Shown piece after piece: positions 18,313 through 27,193 of a stretch of DNA of 64,000 nt. The notes under the pieces are model-generated. The model was not told where the DNA came from. It saw nothing but the letters and a program-made list of their open reading frames with translations, and did not search any database. The stretch's first letter is position 1; each line of letters begins with the position of its first letter. This DNA comes from Clostridiales bacterium (GTDB lineage: Bacteria > Bacillota > Clostridia > Oscillospirales > Acutalibacteraceae), in NCBI GenBank assembly GCA_024684435.1, contig JAIKWV010000032.1, forward strand, positions 62,001-126,000, written 5' to 3'. The translations under genes were made by a program, and so were the position numbers.

Positions 18313-18344
18313 AAGGATTGCCCAATATATACCGGACAATCCTT
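18313..18344 (-). terminator. Hairpin terminator between hup and rqcP
   Basis: AAGGATTG (18313-18320) pairs with CAATCCTT (18337-18344), extended by CCC/GG pairs. On the minus strand it is followed by TCTTCTTATC, a weak tract, so some read-through into rqcP is likely. Confidence 0.6.
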
Positions 18345-18367
18345 GCAACACTAAAGTAAGTCAGAAA

Positions 18368-18643
18368 TTATTTCGCAACTGCATCCTTGAGGACCTTGCC
18401 TGCCTTGAAAGCGGGAGCCTTTGATGCGGGGACTGTGATAGCCTCGCCGGTCTTGGGGTTGCGGCCCTGCTTAGCTGCTCTTGCGCGTACCTCGAATGTA
18501 CCGAAACCGACTAACTGGATCTTCTCGCCCTTTGCAAGCTGAGCGGTGATGACCTCAAGAGCGGCGTTAACTGCCTTCTCGGAAGCCTTCTTGTCGATTT
18601 CTGCTGCTTTCGCTACTTCTGCGATAAACTCTGTCTTATTCAT
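18368..18643 (-). CDS. hup: DNA-binding protein HU
   Basis: HU is a small dimeric protein that bends and compacts DNA. The 91-residue sequence [19 protein letters not shown] begins with the usual helical body; the DNA-binding arm is [22 protein letters not shown], including the conserved GRNPKTG turn, and the C-terminus is [19 protein letters not shown]. Length matches the family. It has a strong GGAGAACAGAAA site. It sits between mazG and rqcP, as in many Firmicutes. Confidence 0.96.
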   Translation of the reverse strand: MNKTEFIAEVAKAAEIDKKASEKAVNAALEVITAQLAKGEKIQLVGFGTFEVRARAAKQGRNPKTGEAITVPASKAPAFKAGKVLKDAVAK

Positions 18644-18695
18644 TTTCTGTTCTCCTTTTTTTTATTATGAAATACATAAAGTATTTACATCGAAA

Positions 18696-19502
18696 TTAAT
18701 TTTGCTGTGAGCTTTTGACCTCGTCCCACAGCTTGTCCAGCTCCTCGATGCCCACGGTTTTCATGTCTATGCCCCGCTCCCCTGCCAGCTTTTCCACCGC
18801 TGAGAAGCGTGATATGAACTTGTCCGTGGCGCCTGTTAGAGCCTCCTCCGCGTCGCAGTCCATGAACCTTGAAACGTTAACTGCACTGAAAAGCAAGTCG
18901 CCCAGCTCTTCAAAAGCCAGATCTTTGTCTCCGGCGTCAAGAGCCGCTTTGAGCTCACCGGTCTCTTCCCCTAATTTATCGAAGGCACCGGATATCTCCC
19001 GCCAGTCAAAGCCGACCTTCGCCGCCTTTTGCTGGATCTTAGCCGCTCTCATCAGAGCCGGAAGCTCACGGGGAACGGCGTTCATGGCTGACGTGCTGCT
19101 TTTTTGGCCCTTGCTTTTGCGCTTGATATTGTCCCAATTTGTGAGAACATCGTCAACACCGCTGACTTTGATCTCACCGAACACGTGGGGGTGACGCTCT
19201 ATAAGCTTTTTGCATATCCCGTCCGCAACATCGTCGAAATCGAATGTACCCTTTTCGCTCTCCATCTCGGCGTGGAAGACCACCTGAAGAAGAACATCCC
19301 CCAGCTCCTCGCAGAGCAGGTCTTTGTCGTCCTTGTTGATAGCCTCGATGACCTCGTAGGTCTCCTCGATGAGATTTTTCTTGATGCTCTCATGATCCTG
19401 TTCCGCATCCCAGGGACAGCCGCCTGGAGCGCGAAGGCACTTCATGATTTTGACAAGGTCGAAGACATCATATTTATCTTTAAAATCAAAGTTTACAGGC
19501 AT
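18696..19502 (-). CDS. mazG: Nucleoside triphosphate pyrophosphohydrolase MazG
   Basis: MazG hydrolyses (d)NTPs to monophosphates and pyrophosphate, a house-cleaning role. The 268-residue protein holds two MazG domains: the first with CPWDAEQDHESIKKNLIEETYEV and EELGDVLLQVVFH, the second with VGFDWREISGAFDKLGEETGEL and EELGDLLFSAVNVSRF. The EEXXE/EXXD metal-binding pairs are intact in both. The ATG at 19502 (MPVNFDFKDKYDV) was preferred to the longer frame from 19553, which would run into the yabM end; its ribosome site (AGAGG) is a little distant. It follows yabM by 55 bases. Confidence 0.92.
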   Translation of the reverse strand: MPVNFDFKDKYDVFDLVKIMKCLRAPGGCPWDAEQDHESIKKNLIEETYEVIEAINKDDKDLLCEELGDVLLQVVFHAEMESEKGTFDFDDVADGICKKLIERHPHVFGEIKVSGVDDVLTNWDNIKRKSKGQKSSTSAMNAVPRELPALMRAAKIQQKAAKVGFDWREISGAFDKLGEETGELKAALDAGDKDLAFEELGDLLFSAVNVSRFMDCDAEEALTGATDKFISRFSAVEKLAGERGIDMKTVGIEELDKLWDEVKSSQQN

Positions 19503-19557
19503 GATTTTCAGGATACCTCTTACAAAAATTAACTTACAACCGGTATTATACAATATA

Positions 19558-21309
19558 TTACCCTAAAAGTCCATATTTTTCAAGACTTTTTGCAATTTTT
19601 TCTCCTTTTGGCAGCATTGTTACGTCATCTGCGGAAATTCCCTTTATAAATAACAGTGAAACAGCGTAAACGATCACCGCCGCGACCACCGCCGCGCCTG
19701 TCGGAACTATTATATTTACATGTATGAGCTTGTGTATGAGCTTATATACGATCCATGCGGAACCCGCGCTGAGCCCTCCGCAGATAAGTGGCTTGATAAA
19801 CACCGATATCACGTTTATCTTTGTGTGGGTAAGACGGATGAGCATGATCAGATTGATGGATACTACGATAGCATAGCAAAGTATAGAGCCTATGGGGGCG
19901 CCGTTTATGTTTATGCTGGGATTTCCCACAAGCACAAAGTTGAAGCCGATCTTGACCACCGTGCCGACCACCAGTGATTTAAGCGGGATATCTGTCCTGC
20001 CTATGCCCTGAAGCATATTTGTTATGGGCGTTGAAAGGGCAAACAGAGCCGTAGCCCATGCGTAGGTTCGCATGATGGGCGCCGAAATAGGAATAATGTC
20101 CGGATTGTTGCCGCCGTAAATAATAGTGAATATCTGAGTTGAAAGCACCGCCATGCCGAAGCCCGCGGGTACTGCTATTATCATTGTGACGCGCATTACC
20201 GATTCTATGGTCTTCCGCACGGATGTCCCGTCCCTGAGCGCCCATGCGGCGGAGATGGCGGGAAGGGCGCTGACGCCCAGCGACATTGTTATTGTGGGGA
20301 TAAGGTTCCTGAAGTCCAAAGCCGAGCCGTAGGCGCCGTAGAGATATTTTACTATATCTTTATCCAGCGTTTCCGACATCTCAAGGGATCTTGCGTACAT
20401 GCCCTTGACTATTTCAGGATTGCTCTGCAGGGCGTGCGCAAGCCTCTTCTGGATGGTAAGCAGATCGACTAAGTTCGTTATATTCAGTATCAGCGCGCTG
20501 GCGACCATGGGCAAGGCAATGATTATAAGCTTTTTCATAAGCCCGGTGCCTGTCAATGGCGCGGGGGAATTTATAAGATCGATGCGTGTTATGCCGTCAC
20601 TCTTCATCTTATGATGTACCATAAGATAAATAAGCCCGAACACCGTACCTATGGTGACGCCCAATACGGCGCCCGCCGCGGAAATGGGATAAATAACGCT
20701 GTACGCCTCAGCCTCATTTTCAACTATCTTACCGAAAACGGGCTTGCCAGCGTTGAACTGAGAAAGACCGTACCTTACCGCGACAAAGGCTAAGAACAGA
20801 CCAAGTAAAAGCTTGCCTAAAGCCTCTATGACCTGGGAGACAGCCGTAGGCTTCATGTCCCGCAGACCCTCGTAATAGCCCCTGTACAGGGACATTGAAC
20901 AGCAGAAGAATATTGAGGGTGTTATCGCCAGGACCGCCGGCAGATTCCTTGAATCCGCTATATATCTGGTGTACGGGAAGGCAATTATCAGGAGCGTAAC
21001 TGTGCCTAAAATACCTGTAATAAAAAACAGCCGCTTCGCCACACGGTAGAGATAGCGCACCTCTCTGTAGCGGTGCAACGCCATATCCTCAGAAACAAGG
21101 CGGGCAAGAGCCGTGGGCAGACCTGCCATTGATATGGCATAGATCGGCGTATATATCTCATAAGCGGAATTGAAGTATCCTCTGCCTGCGGCGCCTATGA
21201 GACCCGTGAGCGGTATCTTATATATGGCGCCGATGACCTTTACCATCAACGTCGCCACTGTAAGTATCAAAGCGCCGTTGAGCACGCTTTGAGTTCTTTT
21301 TTCTGACAT
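19558..21309 (-). CDS. Putative lipid flippase, SpoVB/YabM family (MOP superfamily)
   Basis: A 583-residue membrane protein with about 14 hydrophobic segments, of the polysaccharide biosynthesis branch of the MOP superfamily (with MurJ and SpoVB). Typical parts are LTVATLMVKVIGAIYKIPLTGLIGAAGRGYFNSAYEIY at the N-terminus and YRGYYEGLRDMKPTAVSQVIEALGKL. Members move lipid-linked cell wall precursors; SpoVB acts in spore cortex synthesis. Its position before mazG matches yabM of Bacillus, but the sequence alone does not separate YabM from SpoVB. GGAAGTGCG precedes the ATG and a consensus promoter lies just upstream. Confidence 0.85.
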   Translation of the reverse strand: MSEKRTQSVLNGALILTVATLMVKVIGAIYKIPLTGLIGAAGRGYFNSAYEIYTPIYAISMAGLPTALARLVSEDMALHRYREVRYLYRVAKRLFFITGILGTVTLLIIAFPYTRYIADSRNLPAVLAITPSIFFCCSMSLYRGYYEGLRDMKPTAVSQVIEALGKLLLGLFLAFVAVRYGLSQFNAGKPVFGKIVENEAEAYSVIYPISAAGAVLGVTIGTVFGLIYLMVHHKMKSDGITRIDLINSPAPLTGTGLMKKLIIIALPMVASALILNITNLVDLLTIQKRLAHALQSNPEIVKGMYARSLEMSETLDKDIVKYLYGAYGSALDFRNLIPTITMSLGVSALPAISAAWALRDGTSVRKTIESVMRVTMIIAVPAGFGMAVLSTQIFTIIYGGNNPDIIPISAPIMRTYAWATALFALSTPITNMLQGIGRTDIPLKSLVVGTVVKIGFNFVLVGNPSININGAPIGSILCYAIVVSINLIMLIRLTHTKINVISVFIKPLICGGLSAGSAWIVYKLIHKLIHVNIIVPTGAAVVAAVIVYAVSLLFIKGISADDVTMLPKGEKIAKSLEKYGLLG

Positions 21310-21365
21310 AACGCACTTCCTATAATGTTATTTGCCGACTAAGCCAATACATTTTATCGGACTTG

Positions 21366-21394
21366 ATTATACCACAGTAAAAAATTTTTATCAA
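21366..21394 (-). promoter_or_regulatory. Sigma-A promoter for yabM-mazG
   Basis: On the minus strand TTGATA, a 17-base spacer and TATAAT. The -35 overlaps the stop codon of the upstream kinase gene, so the yabM block can be transcribed independently of it. Confidence 0.7.
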
Positions 21395-22338
21395 CTTTGC
21401 AGCGGGTTTTCTTCGCTGCCAAGGAACTCCCGCAAAAGAGAATCGGTGGGCACAAGACTGCTGTCTATGGGTTCAAAGCATTCAAGCGCCCTTATAAGCC
21501 GCTGAGAATCATTAAAATGTTTGTTTTCCGGCGGCAATGTTTTCAGCATTTTTATCGCCTCCGCGCCAAAGACGCAGGGCTCGTATATGTGGATGGAGTT
21601 TATCAGCATATCAGCGTATCTTTTGTATGGGGTAAGATACAGATCTTCCCCGTGAAGGACGCTGTCCCAAAGGCTGTAGGTGTGTTCAATGGGGCTTGCG
21701 CGGAATTTCTCATCTCTGAGCATTCTGCGCACAAAGCGGAGATTTCTTTTATTTAAAATTATACGCTGTTTTTCATCGTATATCCTTGAGGACACGCTCA
21801 CGTAAAGCTTGAGTATCTTTTCCGTGTCAAGCTCCTGTATTATTATGGGATTCAGGGCGTGCAGCCCCTCTATAATGACAAGATCGTTTTCCTCAAGCTT
21901 CAGATATTCGCTCTTATCCGACCTTCTGCCGACATTAAAATCGAACAGGGGCAGCTCGCTTTCCCCGTTTTTCAAAAGCTCGCTGAGCTTTGTTTTCAGC
22001 AGGGGCAGGTCAAGGGCATGCACCGTTTCAAAATCCGGCGTGCCGTCATCCATAAGCGGAGCGTCCTCCCTGTTGAGATAAAAGTCGTCAAGGGAAATTT
22101 CATGCGCCTTTACGCCGTTTTTCAAGAGAGCCTGCGAAAGCTTTCCCGCCGTGGTGGTTTTTCCCGATGAGCTGGGGCCTGCAAGCATTATTATCTTTAT
22201 ATAACCGCTTTTGCTTATCTTGCCGGATATGGCCGAAATTATGTTTCTGTACCGCTGTTCCGACTCTGCGATAAGCCCTATTTTGTCCCGTCGGGCATAT
22301 TCGTTTATATATTCTATATAATTATTTATCTCTGCCAT
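21391..22338 (-). CDS. Uridine kinase-like nucleoside kinase
   Basis: A 315-residue P-loop kinase of the uridine kinase/phosphoribulokinase family. Walker A is GPSSSGKTTTAGKL near residues 54-67; the conserved ISLDDFYLNREDAP, the FDFNVGRRSD segment and VIIEGLHALNP follow. Many clostridial relatives carry an N-terminal TGS domain, which is missing here: only about 45 residues precede the P-loop. The likely reaction is phosphorylation of uridine or a related nucleoside. AGAGG lies 10 bases before the ATG. It follows hemZ by 12 bases as the last gene of the recJ-rel-dtd-MBL-hemZ run. Confidence 0.82.
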   Translation of the reverse strand: MAEINNYIEYINEYARRDKIGLIAESEQRYRNIISAISGKISKSGYIKIIMLAGPSSSGKTTTAGKLSQALLKNGVKAHEISLDDFYLNREDAPLMDDGTPDFETVHALDLPLLKTKLSELLKNGESELPLFDFNVGRRSDKSEYLKLEENDLVIIEGLHALNPIIIQELDTEKILKLYVSVSSRIYDEKQRIILNKRNLRFVRRMLRDEKFRASPIEHTYSLWDSVLHGEDLYLTPYKRYADMLINSIHIYEPCVFGAEAIKMLKTLPPENKHFNDSQRLIRALECFEPIDSSLVPTDSLLREFLGSEENPLQS

Positions 22339-22350
22339 CAGATCGACCTC

Positions 22351-23826
22351 TTATATCTTATATGCGGTGTAAAAATCTCTTATGAGCTGTTTGCGGTCAA
22401 TAAGCTCCTGAAATCTGTTTATGTATTCGTAGGGGTATTTGAAATTGAATATCCTCTCGATATGATTTTCATAAGGCGCCCTGAGCTTTGTTACCGAACC
22501 TGCGCCGCAGGCAAGCACCGTGTGACACTCCTCCATCATGAACACATTATATATACATTCCGCGCCCTGTCTGCACCAACCCACGTTTTCCATGTTGCCC
22601 AGAGAACGGCTCTGCCTGTACATATAATATGGAAAATATCCGCTCTGTCCCAGCTTATCGGAATTGTACTCCAGCATACGGGACATACGGCTGCCATCCT
22701 CCACCCTTTCCCCTCCTGTGACAAGTCTGGAGGAACGTTTTAAAGCAAGAGAATGGACGGTTATGCTCTCCGGGTCAAGCTCCACCGCGGTATCTACGGA
22801 GGACATAAAGCTCTCCACCGTGTCCCCCGGCAGACCCGCTATCAGATCCATGTTTATGTTATCAAAGCCCATGGAGCGGGACAGCTTATATGCGTCGACC
22901 GCCTGTTGAGCGCTGTGCGCCCTGCCTATATTTTTCAGGACATCATCGTTGAAGGTCTGTGGATTTATGCTTATTCTTGTTACCCCGTGCCTCTTAAGCA
23001 CATCAAGCCTTTCGGTCGTTATTGTATCCGGCCGTCCCGCCTCAACGGTATACTCCCTTGAGGATCTTACGTCAAAGCTGTTTTCGACCGCAGAACAAAT
23101 CCTGTCAATGCTTTCCGCCGGCAGAGACGTGGGAGTACCGCCGCCGAAATATACTGACTCAAGCTTGAGACCCAGGTCTCTCGCCGTTTCGCCGATCAAT
23201 GAAATTTCATCACAAAGCTTTTCAACGTAATCCGGAACAAGCCTCTTTGCTCCGGGAGTCTCTATTGAATGGGAAACGAAGGAACAGTAACTGCACCTTG
23301 TTGGGCAAAAGGGTATGCCTATATACAGGCTGAAGGAAGCCGGAGACGAAGATCTGATTATCCGCTCCTCTGCGTCAGCCACGTTCATGGCAAGCCTTGT
23401 TTTTGAGTCGCTCACCAGCAATTTATCGGTAAAATAATCGTAAGCGCCCTGTCTGCCGTACTCGTTTATCAGGGTTATCATCAGCTTTGACGGGCGCACG
23501 CCGGTAAGTATACCCCATGCGGGCGTATATCCCGTTGCCTCGGTAAGGATGCGGAACAGAGCCACAGCCATGAGCCGCTCCTGCTCCTTTTCGTCCTCTA
23601 TATCCATGGGAAATTCACAGGAATATTCCCTGCCGGAAAGCGTCGCGGAGGCTATGACCTTTGTTCCGTCCTCATTTTTAACAAGGGCGGCGGTTATTTT
23701 ATCCCCGTCGCAGTCCCCTTTACCCTTTATGACTTTTATTTCATCGTGTGGAAAAAATACCCTGCACAGGTTTTCCATCTCATAGTGGAAGCTGTTGTCA
23801 ATTATCTCAAGTAACGTAACATTCAC
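22351..23826 (-). CDS. hemZ: Coproporphyrinogen III oxidase-like radical SAM protein HemZ
   Basis: A 491-residue radical SAM enzyme. The 4Fe-4S motif is PFCPTRCSYCSF (C-X3-C-X2-C, near residues 173-184); YFGGGTPTSLP and VEAGRPDTI are typical of the HemN/HemZ group. The ~160-residue N-terminal domain is the HemZ-specific part. The family is linked to anaerobic coproporphyrinogen dehydrogenation, but no other heme genes are near, so the true substrate is not proven. The start is GTG at 23826 with GAGGGT close upstream. Its place after rel-dtd-MBL is common in Firmicutes. Confidence 0.9.
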   Translation of the reverse strand: MNVTLLEIIDNSFHYEMENLCRVFFPHDEIKVIKGKGDCDGDKITAALVKNEDGTKVIASATLSGREYSCEFPMDIEDEKEQERLMAVALFRILTEATGYTPAWGILTGVRPSKLMITLINEYGRQGAYDYFTDKLLVSDSKTRLAMNVADAEERIIRSSSPASFSLYIGIPFCPTRCSYCSFVSHSIETPGAKRLVPDYVEKLCDEISLIGETARDLGLKLESVYFGGGTPTSLPAESIDRICSAVENSFDVRSSREYTVEAGRPDTITTERLDVLKRHGVTRISINPQTFNDDVLKNIGRAHSAQQAVDAYKLSRSMGFDNINMDLIAGLPGDTVESFMSSVDTAVELDPESITVHSLALKRSSRLVTGGERVEDGSRMSRMLEYNSDKLGQSGYFPYYMYRQSRSLGNMENVGWCRQGAECIYNVFMMEECHTVLACGAGSVTKLRAPYENHIERIFNFKYPYEYINRFQELIDRKQLIRDFYTAYKI

Positions 23827-23841
23827 ACCCTCAGAGGCAAA

Positions 23842-24477
23842 TTATAATCTGCGCATATATCTGTTATGAGCCTTCTCAACGGAAAGCTTTGTTTTCCTGT
23901 TATGTCCGGGGAAGACGTCGTATTCCGTTTCGATGGAAGAAAGCCTCTGCATCGACTTCTCCATCATAAGCGCATCGCCGCCGGGCAGATCCGTCCTACC
24001 CATGGTCATGCAAAACAGTGTGTCCCCTGAAAACATGACGTTTTCTTTATCAATAAGATAGCACACTCCGCCGGGGGTATGTCCCGGAGTTGATATCACC
24101 TTTATCTGAGTATCGCCGAGAGTGAGGACATCACCTTCTTTAAGTGTGATATCCGGCTCCACGGGATTTTGTATCTCTCCGCAGTGGGCTGCAAGGCTGT
24201 ACTTGGGATCTGTAAGGCATTTCCCGTCCGCCTCACCTATGGCGACAAGAGCGTCCGGATAGCTCTTTTTGATATCATAGACCCCGAGAATATGGTCATA
24301 ATGTCCGTGGGTGAGCAGAATATATTTTAATTTTTTTATTTCGCCGTTTCCGAGGATATCCTTAAGCTCACTGGAAAATCCGCCCGGGTCTACCACGGCG
24401 CCCTCCCCGCTTTGTTCCTCAATTATTACGTAGGTGTTGGATAAATATCCGTATCCGTTTGCCTTATATATTTTCAC
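23842..24477 (-). CDS. MBL-fold metallo-hydrolase (glyoxalase II-like)
   Basis: A 211-residue metallo-beta-lactamase-fold hydrolase. The metal-binding motif is LTHGHYDHI (HxHxDH), with later ligands in TPGHTPGG, FSGDTLF and the C-terminal FPGHNR. It resembles YqgX-type glyoxalase II-like hydrolases that split thioesters or hydroxyacyl-thiols. The start is GTG at 24477, behind AGGATGATAG. It follows dtd by 6 bases and precedes hemZ by 15, so all are probably co-transcribed. Substrate is not determined. Confidence 0.86.
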   Translation of the reverse strand: MKIYKANGYGYLSNTYVIIEEQSGEGAVVDPGGFSSELKDILGNGEIKKLKYILLTHGHYDHILGVYDIKKSYPDALVAIGEADGKCLTDPKYSLAAHCGEIQNPVEPDITLKEGDVLTLGDTQIKVISTPGHTPGGVCYLIDKENVMFSGDTLFCMTMGRTDLPGGDALMMEKSMQRLSSIETEYDVFPGHNRKTKLSVEKAHNRYMRRL

Positions 24478-24483
24478 TTGCTA

Positions 24484-24945
24484 TCATCCTTTTTTCATCC
24501 ACAGATCAGTATCGAAAACTATGGTGACGGGACCGTCGTTGGATATCTCCACCTTCATGTCCGCGGCAAAGACGCCCTTTTCCACCTTGCGGACTCCGTT
24601 TTCGTACAGCTTGCCGATAAAGTATTCATAAAGCTCGTTTGCCTCCTCCGGCGCCGCCGACTGGATAAAGGAAGGTCTGTTCCCCTTCTTGCAGTCCGCG
24701 CAAAGGGTGAACTGAGAAATGGCAAGTATCTCTCCGTCCACATCGGTTACGGACAGATTCATCTTATCGTTTTCATCTTCAAATATGCGGAGCCTGGCGA
24801 TTTTCCCCGCAAGCACGTCCGCCTGCTCTTTTGTGTCGCCCTCCATGACTCCAAGCAGTACGTTGAGGCCCTTGCCTATACTGCCGACTATCTTTCCCTC
24901 CACCTCAACGGAGGAATTGTTTACACGCTGAATTACCGCTCTCAT
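24484..24945 (-). CDS. dtd: D-aminoacyl-tRNA deacylase
   Basis: DTD removes D-amino acids (and glycine mischarged on tRNA-Ala) from tRNA. The 153-residue protein begins [15 protein letters not shown] and has the two family motifs: [17 protein letters not shown] near the middle and [11 protein letters not shown] near the end, which carries the cross-subunit GP motif. The ATG at 24945 was chosen because MRAVIQRV is the standard N-terminus; the ribosome site is weak. Located 51 bases after rel, as in many Firmicutes. Confidence 0.94.
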   Translation of the reverse strand: MRAVIQRVNNSSVEVEGKIVGSIGKGLNVLLGVMEGDTKEQADVLAGKIARLRIFEDENDKMNLSVTDVDGEILAISQFTLCADCKKGNRPSFIQSAAPEEANELYEYFIGKLYENGVRKVEKGVFAADMKVEISNDGPVTIVFDTDLWMKKG

Positions 24946-24996
24946 ATGTTCACGATCCGGCCGCATAAGCGCCGCGGCCGCCTTTCAAAATATTTA

Positions 24997-27183
24997 TTAT
25001 ATTCCGGAGCGTTCCACGCCCAATACTCCGTTTACCTTGCCTATCTTTGCCGTAACGCTGTTCAGGTGTTCTACGCCGTTTACCGTGATGGTAACGGAAA
25101 GCTGATTCCTGCCGTCCTTGGAATTTCTTATGCTGATATCGTAGATCATAACGTGCATATTTGCCAGAATGCTGGAAATATCCGCAAGCATTCCCACACG
25201 GTCAAGACAATAGATGTCAAGGGTAGATTTGAATTCGCTCTTGACGGATTTATCCCAGCTTGCCTTTATCCACCTTTCGGGTTCCGCCGCCGAGGAAATG
25301 GGCTTGGGCACGTTGGTACAGGACTGGGTGTGTATGGAAACTCCGTGTCCTCTGGTTATAAAGCCCACGATGGGGTCTCCCGGCAGAGGATGACAACAGC
25401 GGGAGAACTTGATAAGGCAGTTGTCTATGCCCTCGACTATGACGCCCTCCTTGCTTCTGGAAACCTTCTTTGAATCCGGCGCAACAAGCTTGGGCTCATC
25501 TGTTTTGAACTGCCTGCTGTATTCGTCCTTGATCCTGGGCATGAGCTTGATCAGAGTGATGCCGCCGTAGCCTATCGCCGCGTAAAAATCGTCAACGTTG
25601 GCGAAATGCTGCCTTGCCGCGATCTTCGTCAGGAACTGCTGAAGCTCCTCTTCGCTGAGCCTAATATAGCTTCTGCGGAATTCCCTTTCCACCTCAAGCT
25701 TGCCCTCGGCGATATTCTCCTCCCGGCGTTCCTTCTTGAACCAGGAACGTATCTTTGTCCTTGCCTCGCTGGTACGCACGATCTTGAGCCAGTCTCTGCT
25801 GGGTCCCTTGTTTGGATTGGAGGATGTGATTATATCCACTATCTCGCCGGTATTGACCTTGTAATCTATTGGAACTATCCTGCCGTCCACCTTGGCGCCC
25901 TGCATTTTGTTGCCCACGGCGGAGTGTATCGCGTAGGCAAAATCTATCACCGTGGAGCCTGCGGGCAGAGTTATGATATCGCCCTTGGGAGTGTAGACCA
26001 GCACATCGTCCGGCACAAGATCGCTCTTTATGGTCTGAACGATATCCTCCACGCTTTCGGACTCCTGCTGACTTTCCAGCAGCTGACGCACCCAAGCCAG
26101 TTTTTCCTCAAATTTTCCGTTGCTGTTTATGCCCAACTTGTATTTCCAGTGGGCGGCAACGCCGTATTCGGCGGTGTGGTGCATCTCCCATGTTCTTATC
26201 TGCACCTCAAAGGGGATACCCTCTGTACCTATTACCGTGGTGTGGAGCGACTGATACATATTGGGCTTGGGGGTGGAGATATAATCCTTGAACCTTCCTA
26301 TTATGGGTTTGTACATATCGTGTATTATACCCAGAACGTTGTAGCAGTCCGTAACGGAATCCACTATGACCCTCACGGCGAATATATCGTAAATCTCGTC
26401 GAAGTTCTTATTCTGCATATACATTTTTCTGTATATGCCGTGGACGCTCTTTATTCTGCCGGAGATCTTGGCGTTGGGCACTATGCTCGATACCCTCTCG
26501 TCGATCTTCGACTTTATCTTTTCAAGGAACTCCGTGCTGGATTGTCCCTTTGATTTTATTGAATCCTCTATATCCTTGTACGCCACCGGGTCAAGGGTCC
26601 GTATTGCCAGGTCTTCCAGCTCATCCTTGATGGCTCTGATACCTAAGCGGTGAGCTATTGGGGCATAAATTTCAATTGTTTCCAGGGAAATATCTCTTGT
26701 TTTCTGAGGGCTCATGGCGCTTATGGTTCGCATATTGTGGAGCCTGTCCGCCAGCTTTATGATTATGACCCTTATATCCCGGGACATGGCAAGGAGCATT
26801 TTGCGGATATTTTCCGCCTGTATCTCCTCCTTAGTGGACAGAGGTACCTTGCCCAGCTTTGTAACTCCGTCAACAAGAAAAGCGATATCCTCACCGAAGT
26901 CATCCTTGATCATATCAAGGGTAACGTCAGTGTCCTCCACCGTATCGTGCAGCAAAGCCGCCGCTATAGACTGGGCGTCCATGCCAAGACGGACAAGCAC
27001 CTTTGCCACCTCGATGGGGTGGGTGATGTAGGGCTCGCCGGATATGCGGCGCTGATCCTTGTGCGCCTCATTCGCAAGGGTGAACGCCTTGTCCACAACA
27101 GCCATCTCCTCGGGAGTATGGCTCTCGGCAAGCATTGTCCTTAATTCTTTGTAGCCTTCGTTGTTAATAATTTCGCTGTCCAT
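24997..27183 (-). CDS. rel: Bifunctional (p)ppGpp synthetase/hydrolase
   Basis: The long RSH alarmone enzyme controlling the stringent response. The 728 residues show, in order: the HD hydrolase domain (YITHPIEVAKVL, AALLHDTVEDTDV, KLADRLHNMRTISAM), the synthetase domain (GRIKSVHGIYRKMY, DIFAVRVIVD, YISTPKPNMYQSLHTTV), a TGS domain (VYTPKGDIITLPAGSTVIDFAYAIH), and a C-terminal region with CCHPLPGDPIVGFITRGHGVSIH and an ACT domain. Both catalytic centres look intact. GAGGAGA precedes the ATG. It lies 10 bases after recJ. Confidence 0.96.
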   Translation of the reverse strand: MDSEIINNEGYKELRTMLAESHTPEEMAVVDKAFTLANEAHKDQRRISGEPYITHPIEVAKVLVRLGMDAQSIAAALLHDTVEDTDVTLDMIKDDFGEDIAFLVDGVTKLGKVPLSTKEEIQAENIRKMLLAMSRDIRVIIIKLADRLHNMRTISAMSPQKTRDISLETIEIYAPIAHRLGIRAIKDELEDLAIRTLDPVAYKDIEDSIKSKGQSSTEFLEKIKSKIDERVSSIVPNAKISGRIKSVHGIYRKMYMQNKNFDEIYDIFAVRVIVDSVTDCYNVLGIIHDMYKPIIGRFKDYISTPKPNMYQSLHTTVIGTEGIPFEVQIRTWEMHHTAEYGVAAHWKYKLGINSNGKFEEKLAWVRQLLESQQESESVEDIVQTIKSDLVPDDVLVYTPKGDIITLPAGSTVIDFAYAIHSAVGNKMQGAKVDGRIVPIDYKVNTGEIVDIITSSNPNKGPSRDWLKIVRTSEARTKIRSWFKKERREENIAEGKLEVEREFRRSYIRLSEEELQQFLTKIAARQHFANVDDFYAAIGYGGITLIKLMPRIKDEYSRQFKTDEPKLVAPDSKKVSRSKEGVIVEGIDNCLIKFSRCCHPLPGDPIVGFITRGHGVSIHTQSCTNVPKPISSAAEPERWIKASWDKSVKSEFKSTLDIYCLDRVGMLADISSILANMHVMIYDISIRNSKDGRNQLSVTITVNGVEHLNSVTAKIGKVNGVLGVERSGI

Positions 27184-27193
27184 TACAATCTCC

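Noticed and set aside
24478..25473. 331-codon plus-strand ORF
   Set aside because: Antisense to dtd and the end of rel, both with intact family motifs; no ribosome site of its own.
25606..26553. 315-codon plus-strand ORF
   Set aside because: Lies wholly opposite rel; it reflects the codon bias of that gene.
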